Shown piece after piece: positions 23,404 to 34,900 of a stretch of DNA of 64,000 bases. The translations under genes and the position numbers were made by a program. Within the stretch, counting starts at the first letter, position 1. Each line of letters starts with the position of its first letter. Source of the DNA: Rallus limicola (taxonomy: Eukaryota > Chordata > Aves > Gruiformes > Rallidae); assembly GCA_022605955.1 (NCBI GenBank), contig JAKCOZ010000032.1, positions 7,998,001-8,062,000 on the forward strand, written 5' to 3'. The notes beneath the pieces are model-generated. The model was not told the origin of the DNA, searched no databases, and was given only the letters and a program-made list of their open reading frames with translations.

Positions 23404-23409
23404 TTTATT
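23404..23409 (-). promoter_or_regulatory. ARID5B: Distal ARID5B poly(A) signal
   Basis: AATAAA on the minus strand in the context TATTTAATAAAAAATG, the last good signal in the UTR. A second AATAAA lies at 23558-23563, about 150 bases upstream in the transcript. It could give a slightly shorter end. Confidence 0.6.
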
Positions 23410-23557
23410 AAATATTACAGTGGATCAAAAAGTACAAAATATCTTTCGCCTGCTATTGTGATTGGGAAACTATTGGCACATAATACAGTATCAAAAGCAT
23501 TAATAAGTACAATTTGGAAAACATACAAAAAAATCGAGTGTTTATAGTTGGCTCAGC

Positions 23558-23563
23558 TTTATT
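23558..23563 (-). promoter_or_regulatory. ARID5B: Alternative ARID5B poly(A) signal
   Basis: A second AATAAA on the minus strand (ACCAGAAATAAAGCTGAG), upstream of the distal one in transcript order. Confidence 0.4.
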
Positions 23564-23649
23564 TCTGGTAGTGTTTAAACTAACGCAAAGGTTACTCAAT
23601 AACCTTTTAACTGGGAAACTATATAATATTACTGGGCCATTTTTATATA

Positions 23650-23725
23650 TATATACAAATCATCACCTTACAGAGCATATAGGCTACGTAACTTGAATCA
23701 CAAAAAAAAGTATACAATATTTACA
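23650..23725 (-). promoter_or_regulatory. ARID5B: Two Pumilio-type octamers in the ARID5B 3' UTR
   Basis: On the transcript strand TGTATATA (23650-23657) and TGTAAATA (23718-23725) match the Pumilio recognition element TGTANATA. A third, TGTACATA, lies at 26592-26599. Two sites within 80 bases near the 3' end is the usual arrangement for such control, but the surrounding TA-rich sequence makes chance matches likely. Confidence 0.35.
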
Positions 23726-25055
23726 ACAAAAGAAAGTTAAAAAAGTATAAACAGCTAGTAGATTATGCTGCCATTATTGGAACATATTTAAAACCGCGGG
23801 GCCGGGGGGAGAGGGGATAGAGGAGGAGGAGGAAGAGAAGGAGTGAAGGATCAGCCGCATGTACAGCAAACAGGAAGTGCTCATGGCAGCGCTGCCAACG
23901 CCGCTGGTGCAAGGAGTCCCATCACTGGCTAAAACATCACAACTGCCAAGCTGGGCCAGAAGCGACCTCACTGAGCGCTGCACGGGATGGGGAGCCCAGA
24001 GGTGGTCTCCCAGGGTGGGAGTCAAGTTAAAAGGGAGCAGGGGCTACCAGCAGAGGTGGGCACGGCGCTCGCCTCCTGCCCCAGCTCTGGGGATGCCCGG
24101 CCCGCTTCGCAGCCGGTTCGAACTGCTTCCCAGCACCAGCACTGTGCGGGCAGACATCTCGCACCTGGCCAGCACGCAGCTGAGACCGACCTACTGCAAA
24201 ACGCCGGCTCCTTCTCGCCTGGCCTCGCCAGGACAGGGGTTCTGGCCGTGAGTCAGACCCTCCCGTCCAGGCGTTTCACGAAGTCTCTCTCTGCGTGTGG
24301 TCAGAAGCTCTATGTGAGCTGTCTGCCACCGGGCTTTTTGTTTTTCCTTTGAATCCCACCACCTTTAGCATCCCTAATGAATCCTGGACACGGTGCGTTT
24401 GAATTGCAACATTTCTTGGAACCAGCTCCCAGTAAAATAAATTTATGACTCTTATCACCAATTCCTTCGCAAACCTACCCACAACAATGGTCTGGTTGCA
24501 CAAAGAAAGGCTTGTGCAATTTTGTTCAGCAGTAAGGCCCCCCTGAACTCCAACAATGCAAACAAAGCCCTGTTTAAGACGTTAGTAACAACAAAAATTA
24601 AAAAAAAAAGAAGAAAGAAAAAAGACTTTCCAGCCAATGGAGAATTCAAGAGACTTTTGAAAACTTTCCAGGATTTCTGCTGGGAGTTTTTAACACTCTG
24701 CTCCTGTTAGGGGGTTGCGCTACCACCTCTCCTCCTTCACCCCAATGTTTACACCCAGTGTTGTACGAGCTCCCCCGGCTGCGGGACAGGCAAGGAGCCT
24801 TTCTTCCCCTCTCGCCACCCCCAGCCTGGCGCTGCCCTGGCACGACCCCCTCCCCACTCCCAACAGGACAGAACCCAAAAGGGAAGCTGGACGCTTGGCG
24901 TAAACAGACGCACGACTCCAGGACACGCGACTCAACTGAAACAAGACAAGAGAAGCGTTTGCTTCGCCAAACACAAGACGAGCTTCCATTTGCGTCTGCT
25001 GTAGATTTTTTCCCCTCTCTCTCTCTCCCCTTCCCCACACCCCCTCGCCCTCTCT

Positions 25056-25082
25056 CCCCCCCTATCCCCACCCCCAGACCCC
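25056..25082 (-). promoter_or_regulatory. ARID5B: G-quadruplex motif in the ARID5B mRNA 3' UTR
   Basis: On the transcript strand four guanine runs of 4, 5, 4 and 7 bases are separated by the short loops TCT, T and ATA. This meets the strict quadruplex pattern with very short loops. More G-runs follow at 25027-25050. The motif is on the sense strand, so it would form in the mRNA. Confidence 0.6.
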
Positions 25083-26237
25083 TGATTCTCACATGATTCA
25101 GATCTAGTGCAACTTTATATACCAGAGATGTCCTCTGCACCGCGGCCTCTGCCCGGCTGAGCCTGCGGTTCCGTTTCCCCGTACGATCTGTGGAGCAGCA
25201 GGATGCTCGGTGCTGGCACATCCACGTTCTAAGTTCTACTAGCCTGTTTATCAATCAATTAAATATAGTTTTTACCACAGGAATATAAAGTATTTAATTG
25301 AAGAAGCTGGATCTTTAACAGTAGACGAGTATATTGTTCTGGTTTCCACCTTTGGATACTAAGTACGATACATTATATATTGTATTTGGCTTCATATCAC
25401 GGGAAGGTTTATCGACATGCCTAGCATGCAAAATGTTTTGTAGCAGTTTCCGTTTCTCTTTCTGCATGGATTACGCTGTCTTGGATCGGTAACTGAGATG
25501 GGTTGAGTGGCAACCAACTTTCACATTGTAAAAAAAGCCTCCCAAGTCACACCTCGCTTTGTCGATGGGCTATGCTCAGCTGTGTGGTGGTGATGTCCTG
25601 CAAAGCGAATGCACATCCACAGGGAAGCTCTTCCATCAGGAAAACCCGGCCCTCCTCCACGCATGGGGCTTTCCCCCTGCGAAAGGATGCCCATGATGAT
25701 GACAGGACCCCTGCCAGGGTGTGAGAAGGACCATCCTGACCGCCCCACGCAGCTCCCTACCTGTCCTATCGAGCCTGGTCGCTCACGTGGCACGGCCCCT
25801 GTTAACACCTCCAATCCAAACCACCACGAGCGCCTCTCCTAAAATCCGACATCCTTGACATCCCCGCGCACCGCAAACGCGTTCTCTGGACTCAGCTGTC
25901 AGCCCGCTGGCTTTGTGCCAGGGCGGTGGGTTTCACTTTCTAGACCGTTCCTCTGGTAGGTGGGAGGGTTTCACAGCCTTAAGTACAACGCTCCACGAAT
26001 TCACGGACCATGATACGGGGGGGGTGGAGGGAGAGAGGGGGGTGGAAGGGGAGAAAGTGGCGTAGGAGCCATTGTGATAACAGGAGGAGGGTGAGAGGCG
26101 CTCAGCACCTCACAGGGGTGGGCGGTGGGGAAAGGAACCTTGTTGGCATCCTTGCACCGTAACATCACCTACAGCGTGTTTGTAGCTGTTAAGATCAATC
26201 TGAACCAGTTGCTTCAGTTTGTAAACAGTAAACGTTA

Positions 26238-26500
26238 CCACAAAAAAAACCAAACAAAACCCCCCCAAAAGACCCCAAAAACCAAACCAAAAAAGGGAAC
26301 ATAAAAGCTGCTCGGAAGTGTAAAGGAACTGGAAAAAATGATGTTAGGGGAAAAAAAATAATTAAAAAGAAAAATTAGGACAGCCACAGCCTTTAAAAAA
26401 TGTTGCATATAGAATGATACTGTTTAATTTAAAAAAAAAACAAACCCAAACAAAACAAAAAACAACCCCCCCAAAAAAAACCCCCATCAAACCCAACCCA
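26238..26500. repeat. A/C low-complexity stretch in the ARID5B 3' UTR
   Basis: Long runs of A interspersed with C-runs (ACCAAACAAAACCCCCCC-type). On the transcript strand this is a T/G-rich low-complexity region. It is interrupted in the middle (about 26300-26420) by more ordinary sequence. Confidence 0.8.
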
Positions 26501-26819
26501 AAACAAACATAAAGAGCACAGTATGTACTGGACAAACAGAACTATATAAATTATTGTGACCAAACGTGACACCGGTAGTTTACGAAGTGGATATGTACAG
26601 TCAAATCAAACAGTGTTTTACCCTTCTGTTCTACTAGTGTTAAAATGAAAACTCTATTGCCGTCGTACTATACATTGCATTGATTGAATCTTTAAAAAGT
26701 CAGGGAAAGTTACCCCAGAATAAAAAAAAACCAAAACCCAAACCCACATCCACCGATTGTACAGCTTCTCGGCCCGCTTCTCCTTTTCCAGGTTCACCTC
26801 GAGTCCTGGACTTGTTTGC

Positions 26820-26853
26820 GATGATGGTGATGATGGTGATGATGATGATGATG
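26820..26853. repeat. (GAT)n trinucleotide microsatellite
   Basis: About eleven imperfect GAT/GGT triplets within the ARID5B 3' UTR. Reads as ATC repeats in the transcript. Confidence 0.9.
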
Positions 26854-27356
26854 CACGGCCTCCGGTCCTCGGCTCAAAGGCAAACGCAGCTGTGGCCTGG
26901 GATGTCACGGTGACGAGCTCAGGACTGGGTCTGTGTTTCCATGGCTCCCTTTGGGCTTTCGCTCTTAACCATACACCAGTCCTTTCAGAAAATGCGTACA
27001 CAAAAATCAAATTATCTATTTTTTTCCTTTCTTTTTTTGTTGTTTTTTTTCCTCTTTTTTCCTTTGTTTGATTTGTTGTTGTTGTTAGTTTGTTTTCTTT
27101 TTGGCAGGGATAAGGGGTACGGGGAGGGGGTGGGGGGATGTGGGACCCAGAATTAAAGAAAGCAGTCCAAGTCCTGTCTCCAAACTCCAAAGCACTCCGC
27201 TGGGTGGGATACAACTGTGTCTTGGTTGACCAAAAATACAGATGGCTAAATCTGCGAGACATCGTCACGGAGGCGAGGGCGGGGGGGAAGGAAGGAAGGA
27301 ATGTCGCTAACTTAACTCTTCTCTCAGACCTATTTTTTGTGTGAACTGAGGGGGGT

Positions 27357-29507
27357 TTACAGTTTTGTGCTGGGGTGTACAGAGGACAGCTGGGAAGGTG
27401 GGAACGCGGCTTGAGGGTTTATAGCAGCTAAAGGATAAATGCTGTTATGCAAAAGGTCACCGTAGGAACTTCCTACAGGTGTTGCTGCAGCTAAGTGTCT
27501 GTACAGTTGCTGAGAGCTCGCAGGGGACGTGAGGAATTGTCTCTGCACCATGAAGGAGTGAAGAGCCAAAGGCTGCATGAGCGGGGAGAGCACGGTCTGG
27601 TTTTTCAAGTACTGCAGGGGATGAGAATACCCAGGTGGGAGGCGATTGTTCAGCCCCGTGCACAGGCTCCCCGGGTACAAGCCCGGGAAGATCGGGGCAG
27701 AAAGGGGAAATTTGTGGCTTTCCAGCATGCTGCCAGAGTGGAGGCCATGCACCGGCTTGCTGCCTTCCCCCTCTGGGTCGGGAACCTTGTCTTTCGCCAG
27801 GGTCTCCTTTGGTAAGTGCAGAGGAGAGACAGCTCGGATTTTTTTTTCAGAAATGACTTTGTCCAAGTCCTCCAGGCTCCGTTTCAAAGGCCGGGTGGCC
27901 CCCACGTTTTGAGGGCTAGTTCTGCGGCTGACGATAGGATGCACCATCCCTTCCATCTTCCTCAGATTCTCCAGCCTCGGGGCCTGCTGCTTCCCAGACC
28001 TGTGGAGCAACTCGACGTGTTTTTTCGGGGCCGTCATGGCCATGGGGGACACGCGGCAGGCTTTGGGGTTACAGTCTAGGCTCACCGCCTGGCTGCTCGC
28101 AGGCTGGAACGGGGAGATGCCTTTGCCTTCTTGCTGGGCCATGGATGAATGAGGGAGGCCGGAGCCTGAAGCCTTTGCTGTCTGTTTGTGTACGCTCTTT
28201 GGAAGACTCAAATCTGTTGGCTGATCATCTGAAGAGGCCTCCGCTGCTGCCTTCTTCTCTTGCTGATGCAAAGACGGGCGGTAATTTAAACTTAGTTTTT
28301 CTTGGTGTTTGTGTTGAGTAAAAGTAGAAATATTTTCAGACTCTCTGAACATGTCCCGGGGGAGGTACTTTGATGTCTGTTCATTATTAAGGTGGTGTTC
28401 TGTGTGCCTATAAAGGCTGTGCAGATGAGGTGATGAATAAAAATCTGCCAAGAAAGCGGGCACATGGGAGTGCTGCAATGCCCTTTTCTCACTCATTTTA
28501 TCTTTGCAGTCCTGGATATCCATCTTCGGTCCATACGACTCTGCAAGAGAGCTGAGGTGGTGTTTTGAAAAATCACAGCGCTGAGGATCGGGTTTACTTA
28601 GCATGTCATGCTTAAAAATGTCATTGATCGATTTCCTTTCTTCCTTGGTTTTAAAACTCTGGACGTGTTGTATGACCGAGGGCCTATTAATCGCTACGGG
28701 ATCAGAACTAGGGGCATGGGGACCGTGTGATATGCTTGAGGACAGCTCGTCTCTACTGTTCAGTTTCTTTTTGCTGATTAAAGGTGGAGGAGAGCCGTAA
28801 GGGTAGCTACACGACAGGGCTGCCCCACTGACCTGTGACAGCAGCTTCTTCTTTGCCAGGGGTGACATAATGCCTGGATTACCCTTGGAGTAGATCAGTG
28901 GCGTGTAACCAAACGTGGAGTCGTCGTTCATGGACCCAGGCAGCTCCTTCTCCTTGAACATGTCGAAGTTCTGGACCACCAGTACTTTGGGCGTTTGCTT
29001 TAGTGCGTTGTGGATATCTTCGTTTCCCAGCTGGTCAACCTTCACCGTGCAGTTTGCGATGTAATCGGCCATCTCTGGCAATTTGTCATCTTCCGTGTCG
29101 CTCTGAGCAGGCAGCTGGACTGGGAAAGCCGTGAAGGGCATTTCTGCAGGCTCGCTTTCTAAGCTGTCGGTGAAAGCTTTGTGTAGCCTTTGTTCAGGTT
29201 TTGTGTCTTCCAGGGCCTCTGCTGGGGGATGCAAGCGTTTTGTGACAGTGGCGTCCAGCACGGTGTCTTCTTCTGGGGGCACGGGTATACCTGAGAAGGA
29301 GGACGGGTGCTGAACCTCCTCCTTGGCTTTCTCACTGTTAGCGCTGTTTCCTGTTGGGTCTGTCTTTTCCAGAGGCAGTGGCCGACCTGCCTCTGGTAAA
29401 AGAGGTGGAGGGCCTTGCACAGGTTGTTTCGCCTCGCCTGCTGTGGGATGCTCAGGGAAAGTCTTCTGGTCTGCTGATTCTTGATCCTTCTCTTGTTCTG
29501 ACGAAAC
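27357..29507 (-). CDS. ARID5B: ARID5B terminal coding exon
   Basis: A single exon of 716 codons plus TAA, in phase 0 after a TTTTACTAG acceptor. It opens VSSEQEKDQESADQK and ends QAAFPPSQLSSVHPSTKL, the exact mammalian C-terminus as I recall it. Blocks aligning with mammalian ARID5B include ADYIANCTVKVDQLGNEDIH, KQTPKVLVVQNFDMFKEKEL, GNPGIMSPLAKKKLLSQVSG, SFLADF/AFLADFYSSPHLHSLYRHT and RHLAAATPVGSSYGDLLHNS. The first 110 residues are poorly conserved and acidic/Pro-rich. QPTDLSLPK contains PTDLS (28206-28220), the PxDLS type of CtBP-binding motif, which suggests co-repressor recruitment. ARID5B is a nuclear DNA-binding cofactor; in mammals it binds PHF2 and targets H3K9me2 demethylation, and it acts in adipogenesis, chondrogenesis and lymphoid development. 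Confidence 0.97.
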   Translation of the reverse strand, partial: VSSEQEKDQESADQKTFPEHPTAGEAKQPVQGPPPLLPEAGRPLPLEKTDPTGNSANSEKAKEEVQHPSSFSGIPVPPEEDTVLDATVTKRLHPPAEALEDTKPEQRLHKAFTDSLESEPAEMPFTAFPVQLPAQSDTEDDKLPEMADYIANCTVKVDQLGNEDIHNALKQTPKVLVVQNFDMFKEKELPGSMNDDSTFGYTPLIYSKGNPGIMSPLAKKKLLSQVSGAALSCSYPYGSPPPLISKKKLNSRDELSSSISHGPHAPSSDPVAINRPSVIQHVQSFKTKEERKSINDIFKHDMLSKPDPQRCDFSKHHLSSLAESYGPKMDIQDCKDKMSEKRALQHSHVPAFLADFYSSPHLHSLYRHTEHHLNNEQTSKYLPRDMFRESENISTFTQHKHQEKLSLNYRPSLHQQEKKAAAEASSDDQPTDLSLPKSVHKQTAKASGSGLPHSSMAQQEGKGISPFQPASSQAVSLDCNPKACRVSPMAMTAPKKHVELLHRSGKQQAPRLENLRKMEGMVHPIVSRRTSPQNVGATRPLKRSLEDLDKVISEKKIRAVSPLHLPKETLAKDKVPDPEGEGSKPVHGLHSGSMLESHKFPLSAPIFPGLYPGSLCTGLNNRLPPGYSHPLQYLKNQTVLSPLMQPLALHSFMVQRQFLTSPASSQQLYRHLAAATPVGSSYGDLLHNSIYPLAAINPQAAFPPSQLSSVHPSTKL

Positions 29508-32500
29508 CTAGTAAAACAATTCAACAGACAGCAGTAAGAACGCGGTGCGTTTCGGCAGCCCACTCCTAAGATCATACGCAGCACACCCTTGGCTACTTTT
29601 AGGGAAGTGCTTGTCAGTCACCTTGCTGGAACCCAAAGGCTCCAATGCCAGGTATAGGACCCAAAGGAAAGAACCACACAAAGAAATAGTCCGACCCTGC
29701 AAGGGTCGCAGTAAGGCATTTCAAACCAGCATATGTTTGGAACCTGATGAGAGGCACCAGTGGCCTGTCCAGAGAGCTAAAGGCTGAGGTTATACTCTTT
29801 TATCATTAATTAGGCAAACGAAGGAGAGCAGATTTCATACCACCAATGGTAAGACTATAGAAATTTCTCTCACCAGCCAACTTCACCTACAAAAACACCA
29901 CAGTTCCCGTGTCTTTTGCTTATATAAATCTCTCCACCGCAGCTATCTTAAAATTCAGTGATCACAGAGGAGATCATTCACACCCAGCTCTGCGTTAAAG
30001 TGTGAAAATGACAGAAACGGCGTAGTAGGAATCCCTATTGTAGGCAGCAAATCACTGCCACAGCTTAACTAGGACACACATTTCTTTTTTTTTTTTCATT
30101 TTTTATTAAGGGATTAAAATGAAGTTGTCAACATTCGGTGCGTGTGCACGCCCGCTATTACAAACATGGCTTTTATCCCTTATCGTCAGTGGGGCCCGCA
30201 GCTCTTTCTGCTCCCCCATTAATAAAGCTTGTGTGCACAATTCACACCATTCATCCCATTATGTAGCCAGCTGAACTGTGACCCACGGAGGTCACCAGAG
30301 CATCCCATCTGCGATCCAGCTGACTGACAGCCCTTTACAAAGCTGCTGTCACTCTCCTCTGACACGTCGCGGTAGAAGGCGGTCATAAAGCGGCAGCATT
30401 GTGCGAGCCCTTTATTATTATTGTTTTCTTTCTTTCTTCGTTGTAAAGATAAGGGGCATCGGGAAAGTTATTATCTAAGTGCTGCTTTATGGTCTTGTCG
30501 TAGGAGCGGGGGGGATCGGAGAAGGTCCTAACGAATCCAGCCCTCTCAGAGATTTATTTCTTTGCAGCTGCTTTTGAATATTCCTGCCTGTTTGGTTGGC
30601 CTATTAGTTACAGCGCTTGTTTGGCATCCTAACTTCTTTTTAAACTCGGAGCTGCCTTTTTGCAGCCAAATACCATCATTAGGTCCTTTACAAAGTACTG
30701 TCGCTAGTCTCTCGAGCTTCTAAAATTACAGGAAAATACCAGACAGATGAGCAAAGCAAGGAGGGGGGGGGAAAGAGAGAAATCATATTTAATAACTGTA
30801 CACACGGCTCTGTGTTTCTGTTAAGAAAGGTTCTGATTGAAGTTCTAGCTATTGTGAGGAAATCTGCAGTCTAAGGCTAATAGCATTTCGCCTGGCGTCT
30901 CGTTAAACTGACAATGTCATTGTGACGGCAGGAAAACAGCGAGGAGCACAAAAGCCAGCACAACCCTAATAAATTAAAAGTTATCTTCTCTCCCTGCGTG
31001 TTTCTTATGGTTGAACATGTAATCGAAGGGACCGCACGTCTGTGCCTTGACTATGCTTCTGACAGCTCACAGCTACGGGCAGCTCCTCGACCAGGGCAGA
31101 AATGGTTGAAGAAGCAGCTTGGCTTGGGTCATGCCTAAAGATCTACACAATCTGCCACTGCTGCTCTGCCTGGATGGGAGCTGCACCCAAGCGCGGAGCC
31201 TGGCAGCAGACTGTGCTGCTGAGGGACGGGAGGGCTGGGTGACAGGGACATGCCTGGCTCCAGCAGGCTTGGATTTCACCCCACTCAGAAGCACTGGGCA
31301 CCTCCTTTCTGCTGGCACCCTACGTGCCACATCCAGGGGACGGGTCCCTCCCTGTGGCAAAGCAGGGATGAGCTCTGTGCCCAGCCTGGGAGGAAGCCTG
31401 TGCCCCAGCAAGCCCCCTCCCACAGGGCCTGGCATCACCACCTACCCGCTGGGTGAAGGTCCTGAGTGAAGGCCGAGGTCCTCAGTTGCCCACCCTGAAT
31501 AAACAGGGGCAGGACACGTCTTCCCTCCCAGCCAGGGAGGAGATGTTAATTCTGCTATAAAAGGTACCATTTCACAATGGGAATTTGCTGTAATTGTACA
31601 TTTTTATTGTCTGGTCTAGACTCCCTACATTTCCGATAAACGCAGCTTAAGAACTCTTCCTGCAAACCACACAAAAATAACTGCAGCTTAAGCAGCAGGA
31701 AGTTCGAGATAGGGAACAACAAAAGCAAGGAAACTCAAAGTTAAGACTGATGCTGTGCTGCTGACTTGCTACGCTGTGCTTAATGGTGCTGGTATGAATA
31801 GTGTGTAACCTGTCTTACCGATCCAAGACCCCTCAGTGCATAGCCAGGCACCAAGGAATGACGGGGGGTAGGGAGCACAAGCCTTAGCCTTGCATCTCCT
31901 TTGCTTTGGGCAATGAGTGTCGCAAGCTTCCAAGGACTGAAACTGAGCTGTGTGCACTCTCCTCTTTACGTGGGGTTTTTTTGGACCCCAACAGGGTTCC
32001 CTGCCTCCAAACTACAGTATGAGAGAAAACAAAAACATTCCTCCTCCCTTCCCCTCCTTGTGGAGTGCTCTTAGGCTAGGTATCAAAGGTACTGTCAATC
32101 AAAGCAACTTAAAACACAGATTCTGGTTTGGGTGGGAGATGGAATTGTCCTTGTAAGCACACCTTAGAGAGGTAGTGGGGCACAAAAATAAAAATTTTCT
32201 GTTCTCAAAACTGGGTGCACAAAGCCTCAGAGGCACCCATGCTCACTGGTCCTGCGCTGGATTTTTAATCAACACGGAGGAGGAGGACGACTGGTGGTAG
32301 CTGACTCAATACCCATTTCCATACTGGTGTGGAAACAGGAGTTGTGTACCTGCCAGACGGCAATGAAGTCAAAGGAGCAGCCACAGTCTGCGGGGTACAT
32401 CATGTGTTTCGGTGTTCTTTAAATACTTACTTTCACTGCAACGCCTCGAAGGCTGCTGTGATCTGGCAGACTGAGGCAGGAAAAAAAAACCCCACCCCGC

Positions 32501-33387
32501 GTCTTGTGTAGGGCTTGTGTGTGAGGAGCTTTGCCACCTCCTTCACACCAGGCCCGAGCAGGGCTCAGGGGAGAGTAGGCAGGATGTGTAAAAGTTAACA
32601 CCAGAGAAAAACCCTCACTGGTTTTGTATCACTTAGCAACACGTGAAATCTGCCCTTATTTGCAGACAAATATGAGTCCCACTGATCTGTCTTACCCTAA
32701 GCTGTGAACATAAAACTATTCCACGAGGGCTGTCCTGTGTCAGCAGGTGACCGAACAGGAACCTATTTCAACTAAGGACCTTCCGTGGCACGTGAGTGGG
32801 AAGAAGTCAGGTTCAGTTAGGGTTTGGAAGGTGGCTGCCTCAAAATCTGACCTTCTAGTCTGAAGAGAAACTTAGCCTAACATGGTCAAAATCCTGGGGA
32901 GGGGTAAGCTCTCTGAGAGCTGAGTGTACATCTGTGAGCACAGAAAGGGCCGATCCAGAGGTTACCATTACAAAAATCAGCTGCATCCAACAGTTACCAC
33001 ACTATTATCAACAATATTAGAGGTTCCCCCACCCTATACTTAGATTAGGAAATAACTGTGGTAGTTGTGTGGTTTCCTTTTGGCAGCTGCTGATCTTTCA
33101 GTGGTGACCACTGTATAATACAATGAGCAGAAATGGTACTTGTTCCATCCAGCACTTGATCTCCTGCCACAACTGCTACGCAATACGGCGCTAACCGGGC
33201 TGCTATCTGCAGCCCAGCAAAATCCCAACGCAGATGAGTACCCCAACCGTATTTTCCCTGCCGAGCAAACTGAAAGGCCAGCTGACTGGAATTCTCCAGC
33301 TGAAATGATGTACTTTATCACTGGATTTCACGTGATTAAAACTGCAGGTTTTTAATTGAAAAGTTGGGAAGCGGGAAAGCAACCAAC
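29508..33387 (-). other. ARID5B: ARID5B last intron
   Basis: Phase-0 intron from GTTGGT (donor at 33387) to CTAG (acceptor at 29508). Non-repetitive stretches near 30140-30720 contain ATTA cores and little low complexity, and could be conserved regulatory sequence. I see no CR1 copy, RNA gene or extra exon. Confidence 0.85.
30140..30720. promoter_or_regulatory. Candidate conserved non-coding element in the last ARID5B intron
   Basis: Mixed-composition unique sequence with ATTAATAAAGC, TTTATTATTATTG and AAAGATAAGG (GATA-like) elements and no repeat features. The call rests on texture only. Confidence 0.25.
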
Positions 33388-33586
33388 CTCAGATGCATCT
33401 TGGGGTTTCTGTGCATTATCTCTTTCCTTCTTGCTCTTTTGGTTTTCATTTTTGATGCGTTTTGTTCCAGACACTTTTGTTTTCGCTTCACCCTCCTGGG
33501 AACTGTTATCCTGTTTTCGAGGTTTCACTGGAGGCAGTGGCTTATCTTCCTCTCCTTTAATAAATCTTTCATATGGCAGGATTAAT
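33388..33586 (-). CDS. ARID5B: ARID5B exon after the ARID domain
   Basis: A 199-bp coding exon that completes a split Arg codon and then encodes 66 codons, ending in phase 0. It begins LILPYERFIKGEEDKPLPPV, the last helix of the extended ARID domain plus its tail. A Lys-rich segment TKVSGTKRIKNENQKSKKER follows, probably a nuclear-localisation or nucleic-acid-contacting basic patch. Acceptor TTAATCCCCTAG is followed by ATTAATC, and the donor is GAG|GTTGGT. Agreement with mammalian ARID5B is strong through PRKQ and looser after it. Confidence 0.96.
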
Positions 33587-34379
33587 CTAGGGGATTAAGG
33601 AACAAATAATTGATCAGGTTTTGCCATTCTTGCAAAGAACAAAACGTATCCACTATGAGCAGTTTACTTAAATCCATTTTCTTCTATGGCCTAAAAGCAG
33701 CAGTGTAAACGCTACATCTATGAACCCAAGTAGGATAAATCAATTTATTCAGCAAAGCTATCACGTGGCACAAATTTGTTGGGAGTTGGTGTGGATCAGT
33801 TGTCAGTAACACTGCAGTGGTTTGTGTGGCTACACCAATTTGTACCACATGAGGATATGTGCCACTATGTCTTATACCAATTAAAAAGAAAAAAAAAACA
33901 ACTCAAATCCACCATCTATTTTTTACTTTCCCTCCCTCCCCCTAAAAAGCATCCAGCAAATGCCAGGAAAACACCTACAAAAAGCTACAGCCAAATTGAT
34001 TTCCAGACTGGTGGTTCCCCTCAGCTCAAGGGCGAATGCCAGGATCCTGGCAGAGGAGGAGAGCATGGGGTTTCGGGAAGCCTATGGCGGCAGTGGGCGC
34101 AGCATCCGGCACCAGCTCACCGCCACCCTTGCTGCACACCCAATGCAGCGCCAGTCACCACACTCCCTGAGTCTCTTTTGAAGGAGGAAAGGGAGAGGGA
34201 GAGGGTTTAAAGGCGAGGGAATCTTTCGCCACGGAACTGTCCTCTGCAAGGCGCATGAAATCGCCTTTAGAAAAAGCGAGGAAGAAACACAGATGGAAAA
34301 TATCCTCCCTTGAAAGCATCAAACACACCGAGTTTTAATCTATCTGTTTTCCCTCTGTGATTCGCGATCTGAAAGGAAA

Positions 34380-34900
34380 AATAACTGATATAATTAAAAG
34401 GGATGGATTGCGTTACAATCTGAGTTTCAACTTCAGTGATTAAAGTTTTTATAATGCATTTGCTGTGATTAATGACTCACTGTGGGATTAATAGAAGACT
34501 CTGACTTTAAAAATATGAACTTTAATACAGCAAACATAATTTGTTGGTTTTTTTTTTTTTAAAAAAAAAGAGACAAGCTGACTCTACGAAGAAAACGTAC
34601 TTTGCTTATAAACAACATAAATCTGGTCGAATAACAGGAATCCTTAATTATCTTTAATCTAAGACTCCGAGGCAGAAAACCTCTTTGGTTCAGAGATTCG
34701 TTTGTTATCCTGGAATCAGTTCCTAAGCATGCAATTTTGATTTACATACTTAGATGTTCAAACGCAGTTTGGGCTTAAGAGAGGAGAAATTAGATTGCTC
34801 GCGATCATAATATTTCACATTTTAATAAAATACAACATAAATTATGTTAAAATATAAACCTAATTTATGCTATATTAGAAACAAAATTCATTAACTGAGC
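34380..34900. promoter_or_regulatory. Candidate conserved non-coding element, TAAT-rich
   Basis: Unique sequence dense in ATTA/TAAT cores (AGTGATTAAAG, GTGATTAATGACTCA with an AP-1-like TGACTCA, GGGATTAATAG, CCTTAATTATC) flanking one A/T run near 34550. It resembles the texture of vertebrate developmental enhancers. No alignment was available to confirm it. Confidence 0.3.

Larger units (their letters stand above)
23385..27356 (-). other. ARID5B: ARID5B 3' untranslated region
   Basis: About 4 kb from the ARID5B stop codon (27357-27359) down to an AATAAA on the minus strand at 23404-23409, with cleavage expected near 23385. The length agrees with the long 3' UTR of mammalian ARID5B as I recall it. 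The distal 400 bases are AT-rich and look conserved rather than decayed. The UTR contains a G-quadruplex motif (25056-25082), Pumilio-type octamers, a GAT trinucleotide run (26820-26853), a purine/C-rich low-complexity stretch (26238-26500) and C-rich patches. The long open frames in it on the sense strand (for example about 200 codons at 24646-25254) have low-complexity translations and no domain. Confidence 0.75.

Noticed and set aside
24646..25254. About 200-codon open frame on the ARID5B transcript strand
   Set aside because: It lies inside the 3' UTR, its translation is low complexity (Gly/Arg/Glu-rich from G-rich DNA), and it has no domain.
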